Assembly: GCA_018401705.1 (NCBI GenBank)
Contig: JAGYKL010000006.1
Span: forward strand, 90,426-154,425
Source of the DNA: Bacteroidia bacterium
GTDB lineage: Bacteria; Bacteroidota; Bacteroidia; M30B66
DNA: 64,000 nt
Direction: 5' to 3'
Made by a program: the position numbers and the translations under genes. The notes below the pieces were generated by a model, which searched no databases, was not told where the DNA came from, and saw nothing but the letters and a program-made list of their open reading frames with translations. Below, one piece after another: positions 19,107 to 28,688 of this stretch (its first letter is position 1; each line of letters begins with the position of its first letter).

Positions 19107-20315
19107 TTAGTTAACTATTAGTTTCCTGAATGCGACCTTTTCATTTGTTGTAATTGCAACAAAATAAACTCCTTTTGCTAAACCTGAAACATCAACTTCT
19201 GAGGTGTTTTGAAAAGAGGAAACCAGATTTCCTGAAACAGAAAACAGTTCGGTTTTTTCAGGTATTGATTTCGATTGGATTTTAACTTTTGCGTTAGATG
19301 GATTGGGGAATAGAATAAATTCTTCATCCTGCGAAGCAGTATTTACAGCCAAGATTGTTTCACAACCGAGTTGGTCGGCTAGAAATGGAGTTACCGACAT
19401 AAATACAGAATCCATATAGGCTGCAGAGTTAATGAATGGAGTGTGTGGAGCTCCTTGCCAGGTAACAAATTGGTGATTCACATTCGTATTTTGCTGTCTT
19501 ACAGCAATTGAAGAACTTCCATCCACCTCGAATAGAGGTATACCAATAACATTAATTACTGCTGTTCCATAAGGAACTACATCATCATTGGTTCCGTGCA
19601 TAGAAAGACAAGGTGTATCGTTTAATTCAATCCATGAAGTATCACCAATAGCTCCGCACAGATTTACAATTGCTTTAACATTTGAAGAGTATCCTGGGTT
19701 TCCTGAATTACCTTCAATTCCACCAAATTCTGTTGGGTCAACAGCTTCAGGAATTTCACTTTCTTGATCCAGATAAGCAAGGTGCAGAGCAATAAAAGCT
19801 CCAGCAGAAACCCCTGCAACGAAAATGTTATTTGTGTCAATTTTGTAATTGTTGTTGGTGAGTGCGTCTTTATAAAAGAATCTAATTGCCGCTCTCATAT
19901 CAGTTGTAGCTCTGTATACTGTTTCAGTAGCAGTATTTGCTGAAGGAATAAAGCCCTCAAAACCAAGACGATAATTGATAGACGCTGTTACATAACCGCT
20001 TTTTGAATATTTGTTACACATTGTAACAATATCGGAACTGGTTTTACTTCCAAAAAGGAATGAGCCTCCATGAGCAAAAACTATTAGAGGTCTTGCACTC
20101 ATGGTATCTCCGGAAGGTTGATAGATGTCCATTTCTAGACTTTGATTGGAGCCGCTTACATTTACAGAAGAACCGTAAATAATATCAGAGCTTAAATCTA
20201 CCGAGGAGAAAACCTCTTCAATAAACCGGTTGTCGTTACAAGAGTATTGAGCAAAACAAACGCTTGTGTTTAGCAACGAAAGAAAAGGAATAACAAAAAG
20301 CAGCAGTTTTTTCAT
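19107..20315 (-). CDS. Secreted alpha/beta-hydrolase (carboxylesterase-like) with T9SS type A sorting domain
   Basis: 402 residues from ATG 20315; that start gives a clean signal peptide (KKLLLFVIPFLSLLNTSVCFAQ) and avoids overlap with the nifU-like gene. The hydrolase core has the oxyanion loop FAHGGSFLFG, nucleophile elbow VAGVSAGAFIALHLAYL (GxSxG), an acid in LSMHGTNDDVVPYG and a His in WQGAPHTPF. Residues about 325-402 are a type A sorting domain (FILFPNPSNAKVKIQS...GLAKGVYFVAITTN). It should be an extracellular or surface esterase/lipase exported by T9SS; the substrate is unknown. Confidence 0.9.
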   Translation of the reverse strand: MKKLLLFVIPFLSLLNTSVCFAQYSCNDNRFIEEVFSSVDLSSDIIYGSSVNVSGSNQSLEMDIYQPSGDTMSARPLIVFAHGGSFLFGSKTSSDIVTMCNKYSKSGYVTASINYRLGFEGFIPSANTATETVYRATTDMRAAIRFFYKDALTNNNYKIDTNNIFVAGVSAGAFIALHLAYLDQESEIPEAVDPTEFGGIEGNSGNPGYSSNVKAIVNLCGAIGDTSWIELNDTPCLSMHGTNDDVVPYGTAVINVIGIPLFEVDGSSSIAVRQQNTNVNHQFVTWQGAPHTPFINSAAYMDSVFMSVTPFLADQLGCETILAVNTASQDEEFILFPNPSNAKVKIQSKSIPEKTELFSVSGNLVSSFQNTSEVDVSGLAKGVYFVAITTNEKVAFRKLIVN

Positions 20316-20319
20316 GGTC

Positions 20320-20586
20320 TTAAATAGCGTTTGCAGGCATATTAATAGCAATAACATTTTTGATTTCAGGAACTGCATGCCTGATGGCTTCAGATACTCC
20401 GGCTTTTAGAGTCATTGTGCTCATAGAACAAGAGCTGCATGCACCATGCAACTTAACTTTGGCTACCATATCGTCAGTAATTTCGTCGACTGTAATATCG
20501 CCTCCGTCGGCCTCAAGGTAAGGCCTAATTGAGTCTATAGCCTGTTCTACCTTTTTAATGAGCAATTCCCTTTCTGTTTCCTGCAT
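20320..20586 (-). CDS. NifU-like iron-sulfur scaffold protein (Nfu domain)
   Basis: 88 residues from ATG 20586 (MQETERELL); an upstream in-frame start at 20604 adds six residues. It is a single Nfu domain: VEQAIDSIRPYLEADGGDI, VKLHGACSSCSMSTMTLK with the CxxC cluster ligand, and a C-terminal IRHAVPEIKNVIAI. It carries or transfers [4Fe-4S] clusters. It sits 26 bases downstream of mrp, another Fe-S carrier, so the pair probably forms an Fe-S delivery operon. Confidence 0.94.
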   Translation of the reverse strand: MQETERELLIKKVEQAIDSIRPYLEADGGDITVDEITDDMVAKVKLHGACSSCSMSTMTLKAGVSEAIRHAVPEIKNVIAINMPANAI

Positions 20587-20612
20587 GATGAATGAAGTTA
20601 TCAAATATACAA

Positions 20613-21701
20613 TTATTGGGATACAGCTTCTGCCTGAATTCCAGCATTCTTGATAGCCACTTGTTGTGCTACATTTTTTGCGAGTTCTAGGAAGGCTTCA
20701 GCCACTGCCGATTTTTCCTGTAATCCCGCAGGACGACCAGCATCGCCAGCTTCTCTTATGCTTTGTACCAAAGGAATTTGCCCTAACAATGGAACATTTA
20801 ATTTCAGGGCTAGGTCTTTTCCGCCGTCTTTTCCGAAAATGTAATACTTGTTTTCAGGCAATTCTTCGGGTGTAAACCAAGCCATATTTTCTACAATGCC
20901 TAATACAGGAACATTTATAGAAGGCATTTGGAACATTGAAACTCCTTTTTCGGCATCCGCAAGAGCCACTGTTTGTGGAGTTGTTACTACCACCGCACCT
21001 GTAATTGGAATACTGCCAACAAGAGTAAGGTGAATATCTCCGGTTCCCGGAGGAAGGTCAATAATTAAATAATCTAATTCTCCCCAATCTGCATCTCTAA
21101 ATAGTTGAGTTAAGGCTTTTGATGCCATTGGACCTCTCCAAACAATAGCTTGAGAAGTCTCGGCAAAGAAGCCTATAGACAGAAGCTTGATTCCATAACT
21201 TTCAATAGGAACCATTTTCTGTTGACCATCTACCATCCTAACCAAAGGCTTTTCATCAACCACATCAAACATGATGGGTACAGAAGGGCCATAAATATCG
21301 GCATCTATCAAGCCAACTTTGGCTCCTAAATCAGCCAGAGATACAGCAAGATTTGCAGCAATTGTAGATTTTCCAACGCCACCTTTGCCCGATGCAACAG
21401 CAATAATATTTTTCACTCTCGGAAGTAAAGGCTGCTCATCTTGTCTTTTAGTAGTAACCCTGGCAGTCATATTTATCTCCACTTCAGCTTCCTGATCAAC
21501 ATAATGCTTTATAGCATTTTCACAGGCATTATGAATTAGATCTTTCAATGGGCAGGCCGGCGTAGTTAGAACTACAGTAAAAGAGACCTTTTTGCCATTT
21601 ATCTCAACATCCTCAATCATATTGAGTGTAACTAAATCTTTCTTCAGATCAGGTTCAATAACATTGCTTAAGGCGTCGAGTACAATTTCTTTAGTAATCA
21701 T
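20613..21701 (-). CDS. mrp: Mrp/NBP35-family Fe-S cluster carrier ATPase
   Basis: 362 residues. Residues 1 to about 85 are an MIP18 (DUF59) domain (TTPACPLKDLIHNACENAI), followed by a deviant Walker A ATPase: IAVASGKGGVGKSTIAANLA, LIDADIYGPSVP, YLIIDLPPGTGDIHLTL. The usual C-terminal CxxC of Mrp/ApbC is absent: the matching region reads ENMAWFTPEELPENKYYIFG. As I recall, that variant is common in Bacteroidota. It starts the mrp-nifU operon and has an exact -7 promoter element 16 bases upstream. Confidence 0.95.
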   Translation of the reverse strand: MITKEIVLDALSNVIEPDLKKDLVTLNMIEDVEINGKKVSFTVVLTTPACPLKDLIHNACENAIKHYVDQEAEVEINMTARVTTKRQDEQPLLPRVKNIIAVASGKGGVGKSTIAANLAVSLADLGAKVGLIDADIYGPSVPIMFDVVDEKPLVRMVDGQQKMVPIESYGIKLLSIGFFAETSQAIVWRGPMASKALTQLFRDADWGELDYLIIDLPPGTGDIHLTLVGSIPITGAVVVTTPQTVALADAEKGVSMFQMPSINVPVLGIVENMAWFTPEELPENKYYIFGKDGGKDLALKLNVPLLGQIPLVQSIREAGDAGRPAGLQEKSAVAEAFLELAKNVAQQVAIKNAGIQAEAVSQ

Positions 21702-21717
21702 TTTTTGTGATTTTGGG

Positions 21718-21725
21718 CAAACATA
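21718..21725 (-). promoter_or_regulatory. -7 promoter element (TATGTTTG on minus strand) of mrp
   Basis: The plus strand reads CAAACATA, the complement of TAnnTTTG, 16 bases before the mrp start. Confidence 0.62.
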
Positions 21726-21753
21726 ACTAATAACACTCAGCTAGAGTGGGTGT

Positions 21754-22284
21754 TTAAGAATCGAAAATCTTATCTAGAAAATCAGGTCTTTTATCTGGAA
21801 ATACCGATTTAATGGCGGGGTACAGTTTTGACGAACTGTCTTTAACAAAATTGTGAAGAGCTGATTGGCTTTCTGTTTTTTCTGATCCAGCCGACCAACC
21901 GAAATAATTTATCATCAGGAAAGCTAGGCTAGCGAAAAGCATAGCTTTAAGGGCACCAAAAAAGCCTCCGGCAATTTTGTCGAAAATCCCTAGCATTAAG
22001 AGTTTTATTGCCGAAGAAAGAGCTTTTCCTCCTAGGTAGCATACAATGTAAACCACTGCAAATACAGCAATAAAAGAGATGTATGGAATTGCAGGCCCGT
22101 CGATTGAGGTATTACCTCTAATCAACTCTTCCATTTCAACAGAGCCTTTCATTGCTAACCAAATTCCAAGAAACACACCTAATAGCGTAGCAAGGCTCAT
22201 GATTAGTCCTTTTCTAAACCCATTCACAAATCCAGTCACCAAGATGATGATGATAATCCAGTCGAGTGCATTCAAATTATCCAT
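21754..22284 (-). CDS. CvpA family membrane protein
   Basis: 176 residues with four predicted membrane segments. The start NALDWIIIIILVTGFVNGFRKGLIMSLATLLGVFLGIWLAM is the CvpA signature (helix, GxxxGxxxG-like glycines). The C-terminal part is a soluble tail (SSSKLYPAIKSVFPDKRPDFLDKIF). CvpA was first linked to colicin V production in E. coli and more recently to envelope stress; its function here is unknown. Directly abuts gldH (22284/22285), so it belongs to the holB-PSP1-gldH transcript. Confidence 0.88.
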   Translation of the reverse strand: MDNLNALDWIIIIILVTGFVNGFRKGLIMSLATLLGVFLGIWLAMKGSVEMEELIRGNTSIDGPAIPYISFIAVFAVVYIVCYLGGKALSSAIKLLMLGIFDKIAGGFFGALKAMLFASLAFLMINYFGWSAGSEKTESQSALHNFVKDSSSKLYPAIKSVFPDKRPDFLDKIFDS

Positions 22285-22767
22285 TTATTTCGAAACAGAT
22301 GTTTTCTCTATTCTCAAGCCTAATTCAGAAACGTTTTCAAGTTTTTCTTCTCTCATGGCCTGTTCAAATGTGAATTTGTATTTCCCTTTAAGAGGAAATT
22401 TCAGATTCTGTTTGAATAAAATCTGATTGTCTCTTAGGTCTCCTAATCCAGAGCCATTCCATTTACCACTTTGACTTTGAAGCATAAATTCCATGGTGTC
22501 TTTCGCAGCTTTTCCATTAGGAAACTCTGTTTTCATAAAGACGAAAATGTTGCTGAAAGCATAATCTTCACCGTGTCGGAGGTTAAAGTAAAAATCGCAA
22601 GCTTGTAAAGTATCTGTAATCTCAACCTCGAAAGATTTTAGATCTTTCTGCGCCCAAACTTTGTCTTTAAAGCTTTGATTCTCTTCAAAAACAAGATTAT
22701 TGTCGCATGAAGCGAGGCTCAAAATGATTATGCTAATCAGCAGTAGGTTTCTGAGGGCGTGGGCCAT
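22285..22767 (-). CDS. gldH: Gliding motility lipoprotein GldH
   Basis: 160 residues with a lipoprotein signal (LLISIIILSLASCDNN). Family-typical segments: LQACDFYFNLRHGEDYAFSNIF, FVFMKTEFPNGKAAKDTMEF, GKWNGSGLGDLRDNQILFK and KGKYKFTFEQAMREE. GldH is needed for gliding and chitin use in Flavobacterium and is part of the T9SS-associated set. The 5' end overlaps the PSP1 gene by 35 bases, and the order holB-PSP1-gldH is typical of the phylum. Confidence 0.95.
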   Translation of the reverse strand: MAHALRNLLLISIIILSLASCDNNLVFEENQSFKDKVWAQKDLKSFEVEITDTLQACDFYFNLRHGEDYAFSNIFVFMKTEFPNGKAAKDTMEFMLQSQSGKWNGSGLGDLRDNQILFKQNLKFPLKGKYKFTFEQAMREEKLENVSELGLRIEKTSVSK

Positions 22768-24007
22768 TTCCTTTACGTTGATTTTTATGTCTAACAGGTC
22801 GGTTTTTATTGTTTACCGGGTTGCCAGATTCTGTTCTTACTGGTGTTGTTTCCGGTACAGCTGCCTGGGGAAGTCCCTGTAATTCAGGTTTTTTCTTCTT
22901 CTTTTTCTTTTTGCGTTTTGCATTATCAAATCGCGTCAAAGAATCCTGACCAACCACATTTTCATAATCGGGTAGCTTTATTTCCTTAATTTTTTCTTTT
23001 TCAGAAAGTAAAGCCTCTGGTTTTTCACCAGATGTATTCAATTGCATTATTTGCTTAACCCTACTAACCGGAACGCCGATAAAATTGCCGGGGTCATCAG
23101 TATAACTGTAAAACATGATAGCTCTAAAGATATCTGTCTTTTGATGAAAAGCAGAGCCTCTTTGAGTTTCTAATTTTGGAGTATTCTCGGGGAATTCTTT
23201 TAATGCATCTAAATATGAATCTAATTCATAATTCAAACAGCATTTAAGTTTACCGCATTGACCTGCAAGTTTTTGAGGGTTTAGCGATAGCTGCTGATAT
23301 CTTGCGGCACTGGTGTTAACAGATCTAAAGTCCCTCAGCCAGGTTGAGCAACACAGTTCTCGTCCACAGCTTCCAATTCCGCCCAAGCGGGCGCTTTCCT
23401 GTCTCACTCCAATTTGCCTCATTTCTACGCGAATTTTAAATTCATCCGCCAAATGGCGAATTAACTCACGAAAATCAACACGGTCGTCGGCAGTGTAATA
23501 GAAAATCGCTTTGTTGCCATCGCCTTGATATTCAACATCGCTAATTTTCATGCTCAACTTTAACTCTAAAGCTAAAGAACGAGCCCTCATCATGGTTTCA
23601 GTCTCTTTTGCAATAGACTCTTCCCATTTTTCAATATCGGTCTGACGTGCTTTTCTATAAACAGTTTTAAAAGGTCCACTGGCAGGTATACTCAGCTTTT
23701 TTAGTTGTAAGTGCACAAGTTCGCCAGTCATTGAAACCATGCCTAAATCGTGACCGGGAGAGGCTTCCACAGCAACAGCATCGCCAACAACCAAACCTTG
23801 AACATCTGCTATTTTATAAAACTCTTTCCGGCTGTTTTTAAACCTTACTTCAATAATATCACACTGAGGCATACCTTGTGGCATCGACATATTGGCCAGC
23901 CAATCAAAAACTGGCAGTTTTGCACAACCATTAACTCCACAAGCGCCATTATTTTTACATCCGGCGGGTAATCCACCCCTTCCGGAAGAACAATTCGTAC
24001 ATCCCAT
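22733..24007 (-). CDS. PSP1/RicT-family regulatory iron-sulfur protein
   Basis: 424 residues. The N-terminus is Cys-rich (MGCTNCSSGRGGLPAGCKNN and two more Cys by residue 28). The central PSP1 domain contains RELIRHLADEFKIRVEMRQIGVR, GGIGSCGRELCCSTWL and KLAGQCGKLKCCLNYE, the classical PSP1 Cys motifs. The C-terminus holds a run of lysines (about 373-381) and a basic Pro/Asn-rich tail. In Bacillus, RicT (YaaT) works with RicA and RicF, binds Fe-S clusters and assists RNase Y. RicA and RicF are not seen here. Overlaps gldH. Confidence 0.92.
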   Translation of the reverse strand: MGCTNCSSGRGGLPAGCKNNGACGVNGCAKLPVFDWLANMSMPQGMPQCDIIEVRFKNSRKEFYKIADVQGLVVGDAVAVEASPGHDLGMVSMTGELVHLQLKKLSIPASGPFKTVYRKARQTDIEKWEESIAKETETMMRARSLALELKLSMKISDVEYQGDGNKAIFYYTADDRVDFRELIRHLADEFKIRVEMRQIGVRQESARLGGIGSCGRELCCSTWLRDFRSVNTSAARYQQLSLNPQKLAGQCGKLKCCLNYELDSYLDALKEFPENTPKLETQRGSAFHQKTDIFRAIMFYSYTDDPGNFIGVPVSRVKQIMQLNTSGEKPEALLSEKEKIKEIKLPDYENVVGQDSLTRFDNAKRKKKKKKKKPELQGLPQAAVPETTPVRTESGNPVNNKNRPVRHKNQRKGNGPRPQKPTAD

Positions 24008-24104
24008 TCTTCCTCAAATCTTTAATTCTTATAGTATCAACCAAAAGGTTGTCATCATTAAAACAATGGACAAATCTGGCGAAAAAAAACGAGATTTTTT
24101 ATCT

Positions 24105-25250
24105 CTAGCTGTTTTGTTTTGTTGCTTTCTCCTTTCTAAAGACATCTGAAATCAGGAGAGAAACATCAAAGAAAATAATTTTTGAAGAGCCGTTTCTGTC
24201 GATTTGTCTTGCAGCCTCTTCGATATATTCAACAATTTGCTCATAATTTCCCGGGTGGAAGAATTGCCTGAATTTATTTATAAAATCAAATTCAGCAGGA
24301 GAGAGCCTATTCAAACTGGAATTATTATTCATAACCATTGTTTGCCTAATCATATAAAGGCTATATGACAAAAAGCTTTTCTGCCATTCTCGCTCCTTTT
24401 TATGAACCTTTTCTGCTAGAGCAACAAGAGAATCTATCTTAAAGCCGTAGCAATATTGCATCCAATTGCGGAACAGGTCGAGTAGATCTCCTGCCTCATC
24501 TCCACTTTCAAGCATCCATAATGCTTCAGCAATATTTCCCTCTGTTATATCAGCCAGCTGCTTAGCTTTTGCAGGGTCTGCATTAAACTGATCAACCAGC
24601 ACCTTCGTTGCATCAGCAACGTTGAAGGGCAGCACTTTGATGAGTTGAGTTCTTGAACGGATAGTCGTTAATAAACTATCATAAGCCCGAGTAACTAAGA
24701 TAATTAAGGTTTTTGGAGTAGGCTCCTCAAGAGTTTTAAGGATTCGATTTGCTGCAGAAAGATTCATGAATTCAGGGAGCCAAACAATCATGAATTTGTA
24801 TTCAGACTCAACTGAAACGTATTGGAGTACTTTAATTATTTCGTGAGCTTCATAAGCAGAAATCAAAGGTTTCTTTCCATCAAGCGAAATGTATCCACTC
24901 CACTCTTCGATGCTTAAAAATGGATTTCTCAAAAAAGCCTCTCTCCATTGCGGCAAAAAAGGAGCTGTGTGAAGAGATGTCGTTGGATTTACCCAATTTA
25001 CAGGTAAAGAAAAATGTAAATCAGGATGAATTAGTTTCTGCATTTTAATGCAAGAAGAACAGCTGCCACAACTGTCTTCAGGACTTCTATTTTCGCAAGC
25101 AATGTATTGAGCATATGCAATTGAAAGAGCTAAAGCTGCTGAGCCTTCCGGGCCTGAAAACAATTGAGCATGTGGAATATGTCCGGACTGAACACTTGAA
25201 ATTAATCTGCGCTTAAGCGCTATTTGACCCGGAATCTTCGCGAACTGCAT
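24105..25250 (-). CDS. holB: DNA polymerase III delta' subunit (clamp loader)
   Basis: 381 residues. It begins MQFAKIPGQIALKRRLISSVQSGHIPHAQLFSGP, the delta' N-terminus, with a degenerate Walker A (GPEGSAALALS, not GKT). A four-Cys zinc module follows (CENRSPEDSCGSCSSC). Then LMIVWLPEFMNLSAANRILKTLEEPTP, the sensor region with SRT-type RSRTQLIKVLP. It is part of the replicative clamp loader with DnaX and HolA. A perfect promoter element lies 4 bases upstream of the ATG. Confidence 0.93.
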   Translation of the reverse strand: MQFAKIPGQIALKRRLISSVQSGHIPHAQLFSGPEGSAALALSIAYAQYIACENRSPEDSCGSCSSCIKMQKLIHPDLHFSLPVNWVNPTTSLHTAPFLPQWREAFLRNPFLSIEEWSGYISLDGKKPLISAYEAHEIIKVLQYVSVESEYKFMIVWLPEFMNLSAANRILKTLEEPTPKTLIILVTRAYDSLLTTIRSRTQLIKVLPFNVADATKVLVDQFNADPAKAKQLADITEGNIAEALWMLESGDEAGDLLDLFRNWMQYCYGFKIDSLVALAEKVHKKEREWQKSFLSYSLYMIRQTMVMNNNSSLNRLSPAEFDFINKFRQFFHPGNYEQIVEYIEEAARQIDRNGSSKIIFFDVSLLISDVFRKEKATKQNS

Positions 25251-25254
25251 AGGG

Positions 25255-25262
25255 CAAAGATA
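25255..25262 (-). promoter_or_regulatory. -7 promoter element (TATCTTTG on minus strand) of holB
   Basis: The plus strand reads CAAAGATA, the complement of TAnnTTTG, only 4 bases from the holB start codon; predicts a leaderless mRNA. Confidence 0.65.
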
Positions 25263-25375
25263 AACGCCTTAGGTAATTTGATAGTGATATCTTAATAAAT
25301 TAAGGAAGGAGAATGAAATTTTTGAAAAACAATCCAAATCTTAAAATTTCTCATCTTCGCAAAAATATTTCAATT

Positions 25376-26566
25376 ATGCTTTCTATAGATACGGCTGACT
25401 TTAATGGGAAAAAAGTCTTGATAAGGGTTGATTTTAATGTTCCGCTTAATGATTCTTTTGAAGTTGCAGACGATACCAGAATCAGGGCCGCAATACCAAC
25501 AATAAAAAAGGTGATTGAAGGGGGTGGCATTGCTATTTTGATGTCGCATTTGGGCCGTCCGAAAAACGGACCAGAGGAAAAGTTTTCGCTTAAACATATA
25601 ATACCTGCTATAGAGAATCTGCTTGGAAAAGAATTAAGTTTTGCTTCAGACTGTATTGGAGAAGCTGCAAAACAAAAGGTTGATTCAGCTAAAAATGGCG
25701 ATGTTGTTTTATTAGAGAACCTCAGATTTTATAAAGAAGAAGAAAAAGGGGATAAGCATTTTGCAAGTGAGTTAGCCTCATTGGGCAATATGTACATAAA
25801 TGATGCATTTGGAACCGCTCACAGGGCGCATGCATCCACAGCTGTGATTGCTGATTTTTTCCCAGTAAACAAAATGTTTGGGTATGTAATGAAAGCGGAG
25901 ATTGAATCGATAGATAAAGTTTTGCATGAACCACAGAGACCTTTGCTTGCAATTATGGGAGGAGCAAAGGTGAGCAGTAAAATTTCGATAATTGAAAATG
26001 TATTGAGTAAGGTAGACCATTTAATTCTGGGTGGTGGAATGACCTTTACTTTTGTTAAAGCCAAAGGAGGTAATATTGGTTCATCTTTAGTGGAAGAAGA
26101 CAAGTTGGATTTAGCTCTTGAATTGCTTGCCAAGGCAAAAGAAATGGGAGTTCAAGTTCACCTTCCGGTGGATGCAGTTATTGCTGATAAATTTGGTAAT
26201 GATGCTAGCACTAAGGTTTGTCCAACCGGCGAAATACCGGAAGGCTGGATGGGACTTGATATTGGACCAGAGACGATTAAGATTTTTAGAGAAGTTGTGC
26301 TTAACAGTAAAACCATTCTTTGGAATGGACCAATGGGAGTTTTTGAAATGAGTTCTTTTGAAAAAGGCACTCATGAAATAGGAAATGCAATTGCGGAGGC
26401 AACTGCGGATGGAGCTTTTACTCTTGTTGGAGGAGGTGATTCGGTAGCTGCTGTAAATCAATTCGGATTGGCTGACAAGGTTTCATATGTAAGCACAGGT
26501 GGTGGGGCGATGTTAGAATACATGGAAGGAATTGAGCTTCCGGGAGTGAAGGCGATAAGAAGCTAA
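25376..26566 (+). CDS. pgk: Phosphoglycerate kinase
   Basis: 396 residues from ATG 25376 ([25 protein letters not shown]), the usual bacterial length; the longer frame to 25313 adds 21 residues foreign to the family. Motifs: [44 protein letters not shown], the hinge and ATP part [20 protein letters not shown], and [11 protein letters not shown]. It makes ATP and 3-phosphoglycerate in glycolysis. The stop is interlocked with the convergent orphan gene. Confidence 0.98.
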   Translation: MLSIDTADFNGKKVLIRVDFNVPLNDSFEVADDTRIRAAIPTIKKVIEGGGIAILMSHLGRPKNGPEEKFSLKHIIPAIENLLGKELSFASDCIGEAAKQKVDSAKNGDVVLLENLRFYKEEEKGDKHFASELASLGNMYINDAFGTAHRAHASTAVIADFFPVNKMFGYVMKAEIESIDKVLHEPQRPLLAIMGGAKVSSKISIIENVLSKVDHLILGGGMTFTFVKAKGGNIGSSLVEEDKLDLALELLAKAKEMGVQVHLPVDAVIADKFGNDASTKVCPTGEIPEGWMGLDIGPETIKIFREVVLNSKTILWNGPMGVFEMSSFEKGTHEIGNAIAEATADGAFTLVGGGDSVAAVNQFGLADKVSYVSTGGGAMLEYMEGIELPGVKAIRS

Positions 26567-27504
26567 TTTTTAAACTCAAATCCAATCCTCAGTTCGGTAT
26601 CCCAGCGTGAGGGAGGCCAGCGGTTTTCATTGTAAGAATACCGACTGACTAGTGATGTTTTTAAACCATCGTTTAGATCTACAGATAGTTTATTGAGCAT
26701 TTCCATCTCTGTAGTACGCTCTCTTTGAATAGGATAAAAGATTCGGCAGGTTTGTTCCCAAATGAATTTCTTGTTTGGAGAACTAGTAAAGTTAGATTTC
26801 ATACTAATTCCTCCTTCAAATAGGAAAGGTAAGCCTCTTTTAACACCTTGAATTTCTTCAGTGTTTAAGTTGTCATATAAAGATTTAAGACGAATCCAGG
26901 TAATTTTTGCTGCAGCAAGGCCTAATTCAAGTTCGTTTTGATCATTTATTCTGAGTGAGACGCCCGATTGCAATCTTAATATTCCGGGAGCAAGAAATGC
27001 CGACTCTTTAAGTTTTTGGATTTGACCTGAAGAGTCTAAAGAGGATTTGTATTTATTGAATTTGTTGCTTTCTAAAGACGTTCCTCCGGAGAGTTGAATT
27101 TGAGCGTCTGTTTTTCCGGTTTTTGATTCAAGTGAAATTCTTAATGCATCTCTTTCCCACTGAGCTAAGCTATCAACGATTAGTGAAAAGGAAGATTCGT
27201 CAAACACTTCAAATGCTAATTCATGATGTTTTTTTCGTAAATAAAACCTCTCTTTCAAGACAGAGTTAATTTGAAAACTAATAGGCTGAGGAGAATCAGA
27301 AAAGCTTTTAAAACTTAGACCATTGAATTGAAAATCACGGTGTGATTCTCTTTTAAAATGGATTTTCTTCGGCTTATCTTTAATTGTGTCTTGGTTGCAA
27401 GATTTAGAGATAACAGGTCTTACAGGAGGTTTGCAAGGATCTGATTGTCCACATACATTTAAGAATGCAAGCCATAGACAAAGTGCTGTCGAAGAGCGTA
27501 GCAT
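26563..27504 (-). CDS. Secreted, possibly outer-membrane beta-barrel protein of unknown function
   Basis: 313 residues. Signal peptide about 1-19 ([13 protein letters not shown]), then a Cys/Pro-rich start and long beta-strand-like alternations (QISFQIN-type, [28 protein letters not shown]). The last segment [15 protein letters not shown] looks like a closing barrel strand. No named family is recognised; a DUF3078-like barrel is possible. It directly follows the orphan at 27505-27948 with no spacer, so the two are likely one transcript, and it meets pgk tail to tail. Confidence 0.65.
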   Translation of the reverse strand: MLRSSTALCLWLAFLNVCGQSDPCKPPVRPVISKSCNQDTIKDKPKKIHFKRESHRDFQFNGLSFKSFSDSPQPISFQINSVLKERFYLRKKHHELAFEVFDESSFSLIVDSLAQWERDALRISLESKTGKTDAQIQLSGGTSLESNKFNKYKSSLDSSGQIQKLKESAFLAPGILRLQSGVSLRINDQNELELGLAAAKITWIRLKSLYDNLNTEEIQGVKRGLPFLFEGGISMKSNFTSSPNKKFIWEQTCRIFYPIQRERTTEMEMLNKLSVDLNDGLKTSLVSRYSYNENRWPPSRWDTELRIGFEFKN

Positions 27505-27948
27505 TTATTCAAAAATTGCAGGGATATTAGAAAATAGTTCTTTGGGATATTCTTGTTGAATGAACAAAACAGAGTAGTTTTTTTCATCACAAATTGCCGA
27601 AAGCAATCTTATTCTTTCCTGATGAACTTCAGAATAATGTGTTTTAGAATAAAAGCAGATTATATTGAGTTGAAACTTTAGATAGTAATTGGATGTGACA
27701 TCGGAGGAATCTACGCAAAATAGAGTAGAAGAAAGATGTCGAGAAGAATCGGACTGATGAGAATTGACAGAGTCATTTTGAATAATCTTCAGAGCATCAC
27801 CATGAATGGCATATCCTGCAGAATCGTAAACAAGAATCTTATAAAGACTTGAAGAAAACCCTATAGAACAAGAAGGTAATAGGGTAGTATTAAAGCATTG
27901 ACTAAAGGCACTTGCCTGAAGTATTGTAAATAATAATAAAATACGCAT
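27505..27948 (-). CDS. Small secreted protein of unknown function
   Basis: 147 residues with a signal peptide (RILLLFTILQASAFSQ). The mature protein is Ser- and Cys-rich (five Cys) with a middle stretch NDSVNSHQSDSSRHLSSTLFCVDSSD and an amphipathic end. No family recognised. Its stop directly abuts the start of the next orphan gene, suggesting that the two are translated together and may act together. Confidence 0.6.
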   Translation of the reverse strand: MRILLLFTILQASAFSQCFNTTLLPSCSIGFSSSLYKILVYDSAGYAIHGDALKIIQNDSVNSHQSDSSRHLSSTLFCVDSSDVTSNYYLKFQLNIICFYSKTHYSEVHQERIRLLSAICDEKNYSVLFIQQEYPKELFSNIPAIFE

Positions 27949-28009
27949 GAATTCATGGTAATTGAATTATGCTGGCCAAAGGTTTAGAGAAAAAACCCCT
28001 AAGTATGAG

Positions 28010-28633
28010 TTAAGGTGAAACCATCGCCTTATCTTGTTTTAATTTCTGTTCCCAGTCAACCCCTTCGTACATATCAGAATTGATAAGAATAAGTTGGGTT
28101 TTGATTCTGGGGTTTTCGGCTATATACTTTCGGAGTAACTCAATTTCATTTTTGTTTTTATCGGGACCCATAAAGCAGTTCCAATAAAATACGATGTAGT
28201 AATCGTTTGTAAAATCAATAACAGGCTCTTTCTTGGTATTTAAATGAAATGCTTTATTAATTGTTTCTTTTAGCAATGTGGAGCTATCTCTTTCAGCATA
28301 TGTTACCTTTCCAAGCCCTTTAAGTAAAGCGTAAATGTTGCCCTTGCATTCTGCTTTCTTCCACACTTTAGTTAAGTCAATTGAGTATCCATTTTTATCG
28401 AATAGAAGCTTTTGATTAATGTTAGTGCCAGAGAATCGCGATAGTACATAGTCTTCTTTCATTATGAAAACGCTATCCTGATTGATATCCCATTTCTTAG
28501 CATGTGCTTTAATACTTTCAAAGCTTTCAACTTCAGGTTGTTTGGCTCCTATAAGCTTCAAGATGATAGGAGTGCAGCTTGATAATAGAGTAGCAAAAAC
28601 AAAAAACTGAGCGAAATTAATTAGAGATTTCAT
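28010..28633 (-). CDS. Putative lipoprotein with thioredoxin-like segment
   Basis: 207 residues with a lipoprotein signal (FFVFATLLSSCTPI). The C-terminal part DFTNDYYIVFYWNCFMGPDKN then LLRKYIAENPRIKTQLILINSDM has the strand-helix-strand spacing of a thioredoxin fold at the position where CxxC would lie, but only one Cys remains. So the fold is an inference and redox activity is doubtful. It lies in a row of orphan secreted genes. Confidence 0.6.
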   Translation of the reverse strand: MKSLINFAQFFVFATLLSSCTPIILKLIGAKQPEVESFESIKAHAKKWDINQDSVFIMKEDYVLSRFSGTNINQKLLFDKNGYSIDLTKVWKKAECKGNIYALLKGLGKVTYAERDSSTLLKETINKAFHLNTKKEPVIDFTNDYYIVFYWNCFMGPDKNKNEIELLRKYIAENPRIKTQLILINSDMYEGVDWEQKLKQDKAMVSP

Positions 28634-28688
28634 GGACGAGGGGGTTTAAAAAGAGGAAGAATTTTCTTCCTCTTTGATTATAGGTTTT

